Assembly: GCF_036320965.1 (NCBI RefSeq)
Contig: NC_092230.1
Coordinates: 48,195,594 to 48,259,593, forward strand
Length of the DNA: 64,000 bases
Direction of reading: 5' to 3'
Origin: Panulirus ornatus
Taxonomy: Eukaryota; Arthropoda; Malacostraca; Decapoda; Palinuridae
Part shown: positions 37,721 to 48,291 of the stretch, in pieces
Numbering within the stretch: the stretch's first letter is position 1
Layout of the letters: the number at the start of each line of letters is the position of its first letter
The notes under the pieces: model-generated
Seen by the model: the letters and a program-made list of their open reading frames with translations, nothing else
What the model was told of the DNA's origin: nothing
Database searches by the model: none
Made by a program: the position numbers and the translations under genes

Positions 37721-38542
37721 TTAATGGTGGTAAGAGGCAATAACTGTGTCCATCATGGAAGAGAGAAGAGTAAGGGGTTGTCTTGCTTTAAATATAGTAA
37801 CAGACAAACTGTAATGACACATACACGTCTGGTCATTACATTTAGAGAAACATGAAGCTTGACATGTCGTGAATGGTTCCCGAGCATGGAAACTATGATG
37901 GTACCTGAACCGAGGGAACTGAACTAGAAACATGTCCACCATGGAAGAGAGAAGAGTCAGGGGTGACCTGATCACAGCCTTCAAGCTTGTATGGTACCAG
38001 TTGGCGGAGGTGAGAGCAGATGTCACCCCACAGTAACCAGACGCTGGTCATGAGATGGTCCAGGAGGGTCATGAGATGGCCCAGGAGGGTCATGAGATGG
38101 CCCAAGAGGGTCATGAGATGGCCCAGGAGGGTCATGAGATGGTCCAGGAGGGTCATGAGATGGCCCAAGAGGGTCATGAGATGGTCCAGGAGGGTCATGA
38201 GATGGCCCAAGAGGGTCATGAGATGGTCCAGGAGGGTCATGAGATGGTCCAGGAGGCTCATCATGACCCGTACTGCACCAATAGATTATATATAAACACA
38301 AACAGCGGATATACAGACATATCCCAACACAAATACTCGTATACGTACTGGTAGTGCACCATGCACGCCACCATCACCTCCTGCCACCAGAGATCCCTGG
38401 TCCCTGGGTTGCAGTAGGGCACAATGACTGTATCAGTGCCACCTTAACCAGTGTAAACATGATCAATACCCAGTAGACCCCCCACCCCTCCCTCTCTATA
38501 CTGACCCCCACCTCACCCCCACCCCACCTCACCCCCACCCCC

Positions 38543-38573
<31 letters not shown>

Positions 38574-38660
38574 CAATTTTCATGGCCACGTTCTCTATAG
38601 TGGGGAGTTGCTATATATAGATTTGGCTGGCTACAGTTCATTACAAAACAAAGTTAATTA
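37721..38660 (+). mobile_element. Group B (CR1-like) LINE 3' end containing a 21-bp array
   Basis: From about 37,915 the sequence reads the LINE C-terminus (MEERRVRGDLITAFKLVWYQLAE-type) to a stop (CCACAGTAACC near 38,035), then the 21-bp array, then a 3' UTR running to about 38,660. A second partial copy of the MEERR-type segment lies at 37,747-37,780. From 37,915 the stretch matches the 63,150-62,258 copy in the opposite orientation with few differences. Confidence 0.75.
38040..38262 (+). repeat. 21-bp minisatellite in a group B LINE 3' UTR, about 10 copies
   Basis: The unit is GTCATGAGATGGTCCAGGAG plus G, with TCC/CCC and AGG/AAG variants. Its inverted homologue at 62,651-63,035 has about 18 copies. 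Confidence 0.9.
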
Positions 38661-38701
38661 CTATTCTATCATTATCACACAAACACAGACACAGACACAC
38701 A

Positions 38702-38744
<43 letters not shown>
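38540..38744 (+). repeat. Two (CA)n tracts
   Basis: 38,544-38,572, at the end of the CCCCAC-rich 3' UTR of the group B LINE, and 38,687-38,744. Confidence 0.93.
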
Positions 38745-38747
<3 letters not shown>

Positions 38748-38784
38748 GTTTCCTACAGAGGAGTAATTAATTACCTATGTGACT

Positions 38785-39330
38785 AACACAATAGGTTTAG
38801 GGAAACGAGTTCCTGTGTTCCAATCCTCTTAGGTTTCCACGAGAGAGTGAGCTCTGTCTTAGATGAAATGGAATGCTGGGTGGGTTGTTTGTATCTGGAC
38901 TGCCAGAGAGCATTTGACACTACCCCCTGGGTGGTTGATGAGGAAGGTGGATCACTAGGCAAGAGTAAGGAGGAAACTCCTTCACTGTATGATAAGTGAT
39001 TATCTCGAGGGAAACAGCTGTTCATAACCAAGATAAGGATAAGACTAGAACTTGCTTGTGAAGTTCTGGTGGCCACAGATAAAGAAGCAAAGAGATGATG
39101 GAGAAGGTCCAGAGGAGGACAACAAAGGTGGTGCCAGAATAAAGAGAGCTTCAACTCGACCCATCTTGGGAGAGAAGAGTGAGGGGTGACTTGATCACAA
39201 CCTTTAAAGTATAAAATAGATGGCCGACGTGAACAGTGAACAGTTCTACCAGAGATGTAGAGAGAGAACAACCAGAGAACATAACATGATAGTAAGCAAG
39301 AAACTTGTTATAAAAGTTGTCAAGAATGAC
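38785..39330 (+). mobile_element. Rearranged group B LINE: RT fragment joined to 3' end
   Basis: 38,790-39,010 encodes the block around GWVVCIWTAREHLTLPPGW, the decayed LDFQKAFDTVP region, and matches the window's right end (64,000-63,780, minus). It then jumps to the 3' end (GEKVQRRTTKVVPE-like, then REEWGVTWSQPL-like sequence) and to the tail AGAACAACCAGAGAACATAA. The middle of the RT is missing, as in an internal deletion. Confidence 0.7.
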
Positions 39331-39437
39331 TGTTATAATACAGGAGTGGAGGATGAATGGTACACTTGAGGACATGGTTTATGATGACACAATACACAAG
39401 TGTAAGTTGTATGGGTACACTCGTAGAGATAGGTAAA

Positions 39438-39482
39438 TACACACACACACACACACACACACAGGGGGACCCCCCCCCCCCG
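39438..39482 (+). repeat. (CA)n and C run
   Basis: (CA)n at 39,438-39,463, then a C run at 39,470-39,481. Confidence 0.93.
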
Positions 39483-39711
39483 GAGAAGAACAAGGAAGAA
39501 ACAAACGTTTGATATAATTTATAATGAGAAAAGCCCGCGAGTGGATGAGAGGCGGGATCAATGCTCGGCTCCCCCGTGCCGTAGGGTCGACCCTCCCACC
39601 CCTGGCTGTGGGGCTCCCACCCTTGTGGCCAGCAGGCACACCTGCCCCTCTCCCTCCCACGCCCGACCGACACTACGAAACTTTTCCACTGTTTCACTTA
39701 TTACTAAATTC

Positions 39712-40245
39712 TCCGGGGAACTCTGGGGAGTGGGGGGAAGTCTGGGTTCTTGGGGGAACTCTGGGGGCTTTTGGGACCTCTAGAGAGTGGGGGGAAATCT
39801 GGGTTCTTGGGGGACTTCTGGGGAGAGGGGAACTTTGGGGGGAACTCTGGGGTCTTTTGGAACTTTGAGGTCTTGGCGGAACTCTAAGGTCTCTGGGGAA
39901 CTCTGGGGTCTTGGGGAAGTCTGGGTACTGAGGGAACTCCGGGGAACTGAGAACCTGAGGGTTTTGAGGGAACTCTGGAGTTGTGTGGGGACCCGGGGTA
40001 ACTCTGGGGAAGTAGGGAACTCTTCTGGCTCCCCGTAAGATTAATTTCTCTGGAGTTGTAATGGGAACTCCCGTAGAGCACAATTATCTGGGGGCACTCT
40101 GGGGGTCTCCTCATTCCCCTTACAACATCTCTCACAGGAACTGCGAGAGACTTTTTCACGGTTCTCTGGGGCATTCTGCATACCCCGTATGGCAATTCTC
40201 TGGGGGTTTCCCTGGCAGATCTCTGCCGCCTGTTGTCAGGAGTTA
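39712..40245 (+). repeat. Old, degenerate G-rich repeat
   Basis: Variations on GGGGAACTCTGGGGTCTTGG at irregular 20-33 bp spacing. Open frames on both strands are not convincing as genes. Confidence 0.75.
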
Positions 40246-40384
40246 CTGAGGGATACAATAACCACTCAGACCCCAGAATACAACAGTACTCCCCTCTGAT
40301 TCCACAGACTAAAATATTCATCTTTACTTGACTATTTATATGTAGCAAACTAGAGAACTGATCCATTAAAGAAGGAATGGTTCA

Positions 40385-40906
40385 GTGCACGCCTCTCACC
40401 CTCCTGCATGTTCAGGCCCCGATCACACAAAATCTTTTTCACTCCATCTTTCCACCTCCAATTTGGTCTCCCACTTCTCCTCGTTCCCTCCACCTCTGAC
40501 ACATATATCCTCTTGGTCAATCTTTCCTCACTCATTCTCTCCATGTGACCAAACCATTTCAAAACACCCTCTTCTGCTCTCTCAACCACACTCTTTTTAT
40601 TACCACACATCTCTCTTACCCTTCATTACTTACTCGATTAAACCACCTCACACCACATATTGTCCTCAAACATCTCATTTCCAGCACATCCTCTCTTCTC
40701 TGTACACACTTATCTATAACCTATACCCCGCATCCATACAACTGTTGGCACAATTGTAACTTCAAGAATACTCATTTTTGCTCTCCCAGATAAAATTCCT
40801 TTTTTCCAAACTTCCTTGATCGCTTCCAGAACCTTCGCCCCCTCATCCACCCTATGACTCATTTCCGCTTCCATAGTTCCATTTACTACCATGTCCACGT
40901 CCACTC

Positions 40907-40910
<4 letters not shown>
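40385..40910 (-). mobile_element. Group A LINE fragment, RT C-terminus
   Basis: The minus strand reads VVNGTMEAEMSHRVDEGAKVLEAIKEVWKKG, GRAKMSILEVTIVPTVVW, then after a frameshift VLKWFGHMERMSEERLTKRIYVSEVEGTRRSGRPNWRWKDGVKKILCDRGLNMQEGERRA. This is the typical LINE C-terminal tail (WFGHMERM and GRP..RW.DGVK blocks). The fragment is flanked on its 5' side by a (GA)n tract at 40,912-40,976. Confidence 0.85.

Positions 40911-40911
<1 letters not shown>

Positions 40912-40976
<65 letters not shown>
40912..40976 (+). repeat. (GA)n microsatellite
   Basis: About 33 dinucleotides, at the 5' boundary of a group A LINE piece. Confidence 0.97.
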
Positions 40977-40983
<7 letters not shown>

Positions 40984-41321
40984 GAACTTGATATCAAGGT
41001 TTCTGTTGGCCGGCCGACTCCATTTCCCTCCCTCTGCGTATCATGTCGCACCAACCCATCTTCTTTGTTACATCCATTAACGTTTCTGTGTACACTACTA
41101 AGCGTTTGCCAACTCACTGTACATTTGGTTAACGATCATATTTCTGGTCTTTAATCAAGGAGAACCACGCCCTCAGCTACTGCGCGTGGCTCCGGCTCTT
41201 CCTTACAGACGCTGAACTGACCACAGTGTGACGTCACAAGTAAACACACTTTTCCCGCGTCTTCATCACGAATGTAAACAAACACGTTTTACCGGGATGG
41301 TTTAGAGGTTATTATTATACG
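40977..41321. other. Unique spacer, possibly more LINE
   Basis: The minus strand reads DVTKKMGWCDMIRRGREMESAG-like sequence at about 41,090-41,000, which may be LINE-derived. The rest is unrecognised. Confidence 0.35.
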
Positions 41322-41943
41322 TATAGTGTACGGCGGGACGACCATGTGTGACCTGAGGTATAGTGTACGGCGGGACGACCATGTGTGACCTGAGGTATAG
41401 TGTACGGCGGGACGACCATGTGTGACCTGAGGTATGGTGGACGGCGGGACGACCATGTGTGACCTGAGGTATGGTGGACGGCGGGACGACCATGTGTGAC
41501 CTGAGGTATAGTGTACGGCGGGACGACCACGTGTGACCTGAGGTATGGTGTACGGCGGGACGACCACGTGTGACCTGAGGTATGGTGGACGGCGGGACGA
41601 CCACGTGTGACCTGAGGTATGGTGGACGGCGGGACGACCATGTGTGACCTGAGGTATGGTGTACGGCGGGACGACCATGTGTGACCTGAGGTATGGTGGA
41701 CGGCGGGACGACCACGTGTGACCTGAGGTATGGTGGACGGCGGGACGACCATGTGTGACCTGAGGTATGGTGGACGGCGGGACGACCATGTGTGACCTGA
41801 GGTATAGTGTACGGCGGGGCGACCACGTGTGACCTGAGGTATGGTGTACGGCGGGGCGACCACGTGTGACCTGAAGTATGGTGGACGGCGGGACGACCAT
41901 GTGTGACCTGAGGTATAGTGTACGGCGGGGCGACCACGTGTGA
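41322..41943 (+). repeat. 37-bp minisatellite, about 17 copies
   Basis: Unit contains GTGTACGGCGGGACGACCAT and GTGTGACCTGAGGTAT, with GTGTAC/GTGGAC and CATG/CACG variants. Confidence 0.95.
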
Positions 41944-42257
41944 CACAGGGTCAGGCTGGCTCAGTCCTCTGCACTGCGCGGGAAACTCATGCATTCAAAT
42001 CACCCCCCCCCCCGGGCCCCCCCCGGCCCACTCCACATCTAAGGCAAATTCTTTTTCAACCGTTGCCGCAGGACGCAGCCATCTGCCGCATGCGACACAA
42101 GCGTTGCGGCCTCACGCGCGTCGCCTGCATGTTCATACCGCAACATTCACGACGGAAATACGTCTATTTCCAGACGACCAAATTCACCACCATCTTGTAT
42201 TATCACTCTTGTTGTTGTATTTGCTGTATAATATTCAATATTCAGGTAATATTCAAC

Positions 42258-42388
42258 TACAGTGGGTCATTATCATATAATGGGTCATTAACATACAGTG
42301 GGTCATTAACATGTAGTGGGTCATTAACATACAGTGGGTCATTAACATGCAGTGGGTCATTAACATGCAGTGGGTCATTAACATGTAC
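42258..42388 (+). repeat. 18-bp minisatellite, about 7 copies
   Basis: Unit AGTGGGTCATTAACATAC (ACATGC, ACATGT variants). Confidence 0.93.
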
Positions 42389-42560
42389 ACAGAAGAATTC
42401 TCTTTCAAATTACATTTAGTAACTTTACAAGCTGTATATATAGTGAAGATGGTGTTGATACCAGCTGGTTCACCTGCCTGGCCACGACGGTACGACCCTG
42501 GCCTGTCTTGACCTGACCTCTGACCTGACCCTTGACGCTCGCCTTAAGGGTCATGCAACA

Positions 42561-43626
42561 GGACCCAAGGGTCGTACCTTCATGTTCATAAAAGGCTTTA
42601 TTCTGCTCAAGGGTCGTACCGTCGTGTTCAAGGGTCGTACCGTCGTGTTCAAGGGTCGTACCACAGTGCCCATGGGTCGTACCGTCGTCTTCAAGGGTCG
42701 TATCGTGTTCAAGGGTCGTACCGTCGTGTTCAAGGGTCGTACCGTCGTGTTCAAGGGTTGTACCGTCGTGTTCAAGGGTCGTACCGTCGTGTTCAAGGGT
42801 CGTACCGTCGTGTTCAAGGGTTGTACCGTCGTGTTCAAGGGTCGTACCGTCGTGTTCAAGGGTTGTACCGTCGTGTTCAAAGGTTGTACCGTCGTGTTCA
42901 AGGGTCGTACCGTCGTGTTCAAGGGTTGTACCGTCGTGTTCAAGGGTTGTACCGTCGTGTTCAAGGGTCGTACCGTCGTGTTCAAGGGTTGTACCGTCGT
43001 ATTCAAGGGTCGCACCATCGTGTTCAAGGGTTGTACCGTCGTGTTCAAAGGTTGTACCGTCGTGTTCAAGGGTCGTACCGTCGTGTTCAAGGGTTGTACC
43101 GTCGTGTTCAAGGGTTGTACCGTCGTGTTCAAGGGTCGTACCGTCGTGTTCAAGGGTCGTACCGTCGTGCTCAAGGGTCGTACTATCGTGTTCAAATGTC
43201 GTACTGTCGTGTTCAAGGGTCGTACCGTCGTGTTCATGGGTCGTACCGTTGTGTTCAAGGATGGTACCGTCGTGTTCAAGGGTCGTAATATCGTGTTCAA
43301 GGGTCGTGCCGTCGTGTTCAAGGGTCGTACCGTCGTGCTCAAGGGTCGTACTATCGTGTTCAAGGGTCGTACCGTCGTGTTCAAGGGTCGTACCGTCGTG
43401 TTCAAGGGTCGTACCGTCGTGCTCAAGGGTCGTACTATCGTGTTCAAGGGTCGTACCGTCGTGTTCAAGGGTCGTACTATCGTGTTCAAGGGTCGTACCG
43501 TCGTGCTCAAGGGTCGTACCGTCGTGCTCAAGGGTCGTACCGTCGTGTTCAAGGGTCGTACTATCGTGTTCAAGGGTCGTGTCGTCGTGTTCAAGGGTCG
43601 TACCGTCGTGCTCAAGGGTCGTACCT
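42561..43626 (+). repeat. 21-bp minisatellite, about 50 copies
   Basis: Unit CAAGGGTCGTACCGTCGTGT plus T. GTACCGTCGTG/GTACTATCGTG and GTTCAAG/GCTCAAG variants occur in ordered runs. Both strands stay open for about 370 codons because 21 is a multiple of 3; no start context or composition suggests a gene. Confidence 0.96.
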
Positions 43627-43849
43627 CAGGGGTTGCGCTACGGTCACTGGGGTTAAAACCTACATACATATTTCAGACCCCCAGAGAGGTGGACGATGCT
43701 GACCCCTGACACTCCTCGTGTGTCTATAGTTTCTGGGGTAGCCTGTCCCCCAGAGAACCCTCTCTCTCCCCCCCAGGGAGAGGTCTCTATGGGTAACGAC
43801 CCCCAGAGACCCCCCACTGTGGAAGGTCCTCATAATTAACACGGACCAT

Positions 43850-44500
43850 ACACGACCCACCAACCAGCCAATGACAGAGTACTGCACACACGTCATCGAC
43901 AACGCCCGGCCAATCACGTTACTGCAGCTCACGTCATCGTCTATACCCGACCAATCACGTTACTGTAGCTCACGTCATTGTCTACACCCGATCAATCACG
44001 TTACTGCAACTCACGTCATCGTCTACACCCGACCAATCACGTTACTGTAGCTCATGTCATCGTCTACACCCAACCAATCACATCACTATTGATATCGTTA
44101 TCAACTACCCCCGACCAATCACACTACTACAGCGTTCTTCATCGTCCATACTATTCCAATCACATCACTACAAATGACGTCATGAAATACATATGACTAA
44201 TCGGCTTACTACATCTGACGTCATCATTTACAACCAACCCATTATTTCACTACAGATGACGTCATTCACTACATCCGACCAATCAAACTACTACAACTGA
44301 TGTCCTCATTTACAACCAACCAATTACATATCTAAAGCTGATGTCATCGACTACACCCGACCAATCAGGTGACTATAGTTGACGTCATCAGTTACAACCC
44401 ACCAGTTAAAGTACTAACAGCTGACGTCATGAGCGACACACGACCAATCAGGAGGCTGGGGGTGCTATAACGTCACCGTGGGGACCGGTCCAATCAGGTT
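43850..44500 (+). repeat. About 42-bp degenerate repeat carrying CCAAT and CRE-like motifs, about 14 copies
   Basis: Unit pattern CGACCAATCACGTTACTGCA then GCTCACGTCATCGTCTACAC. Perfect TGACGTCA octamers lie at about 44,175, 44,216, 44,257, 44,380 and 44,422; CCAATCA recurs in most units. Copies are diverged while these two motifs persist. Confidence 0.85.
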
Positions 44501-44700
44501 GGAGGGCCAATAAAGAGAGTGTACTCAGCTTTAACCTGAGTTGCTCTATGATTCACAAGACAGGAGCCTGGTGGGCAGCGCCGGGGCTTGACCTTTGACC
44601 CGGCCACTGCCGAATCACGGGGGATCGATGACGGGTCTTGGGTTACGGCGGCCTGGGGGGGTATATGGGGCCCCACTCCTCACAGGTGGCTGAACTGCTT

Positions 44701-46111
44701 CGTTAAACACGTCTCTCGCTCGATGTTATATGTCTGTCGTCGTTAACCCTGTCTGATCTCGATGTCTCGTCGTTAACCCTAGCTAACTGTCTGTTTTTGT
44801 TAACCCCAGCTCACCCTGTCTATCGTCGTTAACCCTAGCTAGCCATATCTCTCGTCGTTAACCCTAACTAACCCTGTCTGTCGTCGTTAACCCAAGCCAG
44901 CCCTCTCTGTCGTCGTTAACCCTAGCTAACCGTCTGTCGTCGTTAACCCAAGCCAACCCTGTCTGCCGTCGTTAACCCAAGCCAACCCTGTCTGCCGTCG
45001 TTAACCCTAGCCAACCCTGTCTGTCGTCGTTAACCCTAGCTAACCCTGTCTGTCGTCGTTAACCCTAGCTAACCCTGTCTGTCGTCGTTAACCCTAGCTA
45101 ACCCTGTCTGTCGTCGTTAACCCTAGCTAACCCTGTCTGTCGTCGTTAACCTTAGCTAACCCTGTCTGTCGTTAACCCTAGCTAACCCTGTCTGTCGTCG
45201 TTAACCCTAGCTAACCGTGTCTGTCGTCGTTAACCCTAGCTAACCCTGTCTGTCGTCGTTAACCCTAGCTAACCCTGTCTGTCGTCGTTAACCCTTAGCT
45301 AACCGTGTCTGTCGTCGTTAACCCTAGCTAACCCTGTCTGTCGTCGTTAACCCTAGCTAACCCTGTCTGTCGTCGTTAACCCTAGCTAACCCTGTCTGTC
45401 GTCGTTAACCCTAGCTAACCCTGTCTGTCGTCGTTAACCCTAGCTAACCCTGTCTGTCGTCGTTAACCCTAGCTAACCCTGTCTGTCGTCGTTAACCCTA
45501 GCTAACCGTGTGTGACGTCGTTAACCCTAGCTAACCCTGTCTGTCGTCGTTAACCCTAGCCAACCCTGTCTGTCGTCGTTAACCCTAGCCAACCCTCTCT
45601 GTCGTCGTTAACCCTAGCTAACCCTGTCTGTCGTCGTTAACCCTAGCCAACCCTGTCTGTCGTCGTTAACCCTAGCTAACCCTGTCTGTCGTCGTTAACC
45701 CTAGCTAACCCTGTCTGTCGTCGTTAACCCTAGCTAACCCTGTCTGTCATCGTTAACCCTAGCCAACCCTGTCTGTCGTCGTTAACCCTAGCTAACCGTG
45801 TGTGTCGTCGTTAACCCTAGCCAACCCTGTCTGTCGTCGTTAACCCTAGCTAACCCTGTCTGTCGTCGTTAACCCTAGCTAACCCTGTCTGTCGTCGTTA
45901 ACCCTAGCTAACCCTGTCTGTCGTCGTTAACCCTAGCTAACCCTGTCTGTCGTCGTTAACCCTAGCTAACCCTGTCTGACGTCGTTAACCCTAGCTAACC
46001 CTGTCTGTCGTCGTTAACCCTAGCTAACCGTGTGTGACGTCGTTAACCCTAGCTAACCCTGTCTGTCGTCGTTAACCCTAGCCAACCCTGTCTGTCGTCG
46101 TTAACCCTGTG
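44701..46111 (+). repeat. 29-bp minisatellite, about 48 copies
   Basis: Unit GTCTGTCGTCGTTAACCCTA plus GCTAACCCT. The left edge (44,701-44,950) is more diverged; the middle is nearly uniform. TAACCC motifs are reminiscent of, but not, telomere repeats. Confidence 0.96.
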
Positions 46112-46329
46112 TATAACGGTCACGTTAGTCTTGGTGAGACTCGTCTCTTGTGTTGGCTCATCAGCTGGTGTGTGTCTCCTGCCCGGGCCCTCCCTCACCC
46201 ACAGTACTCTTCTCCAACACTCCTGACTCTCCTCCAGCTCTCCCTCATTCTTCTCTATCACTCCAGCCCGCCCTCCCTCCACGTGACCCGCACAATACCG
46301 TCATGTCTGGAGATGACCCTGGCTGACGG

Positions 46330-46345
46330 TGGGGGGGGGGGGGGG
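46330..46345 (+). repeat. G homopolymer run
   Basis: About 15 G. Confidence 0.85.
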
Positions 46346-46377
46346 ACTCTTATGCCCTGGTCTAAGGCACGGTGCAC

Positions 46378-46795
46378 CCCAGGCTGGGGGAGGGTGTCAG
46401 GACCCCAGCCTGGGGCTGGGGGTGGTGTCAGGACCCCAGGCTGGGGGTGGTGTCAGGACCCCAGCCTGGGGCTGGGGGAGGGTGTCAAGACCCCAGGCTG
46501 GGGGGTGGTGTCAGGACCCCAGGCTGGGGGTGGTGTCAGGACCCCAGCCTGGGGCTGGGGGAGGGTGTCAAGACCCCAGGCTGGGGGGGTGGTGTCAGGA
46601 CCCCAGGCTGGGGGGTGGTGTCAGGACCCCAGCCTGGGGCTGGGGGAGGGTGTCAAGACCCCAGGCTGGGGGGTGGTGTCAGGACCCCAGGCTGGGGGGT
46701 GGTGTCAGGACCCCAGGCTGGGGGGTGGTGTCAGGACCCCAGGCTGGGGGGTGGTGTCAGGACCCCAGGCTGGGGGGTGGTGTCAGGACCGTACA
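46378..46795 (+). repeat. 27-bp hairpin-forming minisatellite, about 15 copies
   Basis: Two unit forms: GGACCCCAGGCTGGGG followed by GGTGGTGTCA, and GGACCCCAGCCTGGGGCTGG. CCCCAGCCTGGGG and CCCCAGGCTGGGG are inverted repeats. Confidence 0.93.
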
Positions 46796-47127
46796 GTGTG
46801 TCAGCCAACCATAACACTGGGGGAGCCGGCCGGAGCGCGGGTCAGCCCTGGGCCAACACTCGGGTGGCCAACACTCGGCCCACATGAGGCCACTTCGGCC
46901 CTCCGGTGGCCAGCTATAGCAGCAGCAGGAGGGCCACTCGTGTAGGTGTGGCCCGGGTGGCCACTAGACACCCTGGGGGAGGGAGGAGGTGTGGTTTACA
47001 TCAGTGTAAGTATACTGTAAACCGTCAGGTGAACCAGGGTGTACCGGACACAGCCCTGAGGGCCAGATCGAGAGGTGGTCCAGGGCAGACCCTGAGACGG
47101 GCCAGACAGGCCAAGTGTTACACTTGA

Positions 47128-47315
47128 AGACCCTGGGGTCAAGGGGCAGGTCAGGGAGGAGGCCAGGTGTGTCAGGGATGACCCTGGGGTCAAGGAGCAG
47201 GTCAGGGAGGGGGCCAGGTGGGTCAGGGATGACCCTGGGGTCAAGGGGCAGGTCAGGGAGGTGGCCAGGTGGGTCAGGGATGACCCTGGGGTCACGGGAC
47301 AGGTCAGGGAGGAGG
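47128..47315 (+). repeat. 51-bp minisatellite, about 3.7 copies
   Basis: Unit contains GACCCTGGGGTCAAGGGGCA and GGTCAGGGAGGAGGCCAGGT. Confidence 0.92.
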
Positions 47316-47394
47316 GGGCCTGGATGTGGCTAGGGAGCTGTGGGTTCGGTGCATTACACATGACAGCGAGAGAATGGATGTGAGCGAATCAGGC

Positions 47395-47460
47395 CGATTT
47401 TCGTCTGTTCCTGGCGCTACCTCGCTATCGCGGGAAACGGCAAACAAGTACGACTAGAGG
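47395..47460 (+). mobile_element. Short relic of a group A LINE 3' UTR
   Basis: TTTTCGTCTGTTCCTGGCGC followed by TACCTCGCTATCGCGGGAAA parallels the 3' UTR of the 35.7-kb element in plus orientation. Only about 65 bp are recognisable. Confidence 0.55.
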
Positions 47461-47539
47461 TATAGCTACATATCTTAGGATCGGCCTGGGATTAATATAA
47501 TCACTACTGATCACCGGATGATAAGGGTGGTTCATGACG

Positions 47540-48270
47540 TCAGGGAAGCCCAGCGCTGCCCCAGGAGCGCCATGCGCCCGCCGGAGCACAGTCATGCACC
47601 CGCCCGCCAGGAGCCCCCCCCCCCGCCCCCAGCCCTCGAGACCAGAGGGCGGGCAGGGGGAGGTGCCCTCAGGGGCGGTAGGGCAGGTAGGCCAGGCAGG
47701 CAGGGGGGGAGGGGTCATACCTGACGAGCAGGGGGGGGGGGTGTTGTCAGGCAGCTGATAGCGAGGGGGGGGCGGGGGGGGAGGGCGGGGGGCGGCGGGG
47801 GGGGTTGGAAATGAGGCCACTGAGTGGTCCCGGGGGGGAACTGGCTGTCCCAGGGATGGTCCGTGGACCCACTGGGGAGATCAGGCCAGTGTGAACCCAC
47901 GAGTCAGTCAGTCAGACCCAACATGGCGGTGTACACATACGCCAACATCATCCCAGATGAGTAATGTGGTTTCGTGCCACATGGCCTCAGGCCGGGCGTA
48001 ACATCTATATTTCTGACCCGTTCCTCCGGGTCTGGAAGGCAGACCCTGGGTTTCAGACCCGCTCCTGGTGATGGAGTAAGTCCTCGTGATCAAGATAAAT
48101 AGAGACATACGTGTGTGTGTGTGTGGTGCGGGTGGGAGGGAGTAGTGTGGGCGGGTGGGCGGGCGGGCGGGAGCCGTGTGCGTGGCGGAGGGCGGGCGGA
48201 CCTGGTGTGAACGACCCGCGGCCGCCGCCGTGCTCCTCCGCGCACAGCTGATCCTAGTAAACAAAGAGGC
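47540..48270. promoter_or_regulatory. CpG-rich stretch, candidate promoter-like island
   Basis: 48,145-48,260 has about 18 CpGs in roughly 115 bp, several GGGCGG boxes and a GCGGCCGCCGCCG core. 47,540-47,860 is also GC-rich with G runs. No transcript start or first exon can be fixed from sequence. It lies upstream of the minus-strand CNG exon by about 23 kb, so a link to that gene is possible but unsupported. Confidence 0.3.
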
Positions 48271-48291
48271 GGCCGTTGAAGCACCTGCCTC

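Noticed and set aside
42551..43709. Both-strand frames of about 370 codons with 7-residue repeats
   Set aside because: 21-bp unit without stops; simultaneous openness on both strands argues against coding.
44701..46111. Vertebrate-type telomere repeat
   Set aside because: TAACCC motifs are embedded in a fixed 29-bp unit, not a hexamer array.
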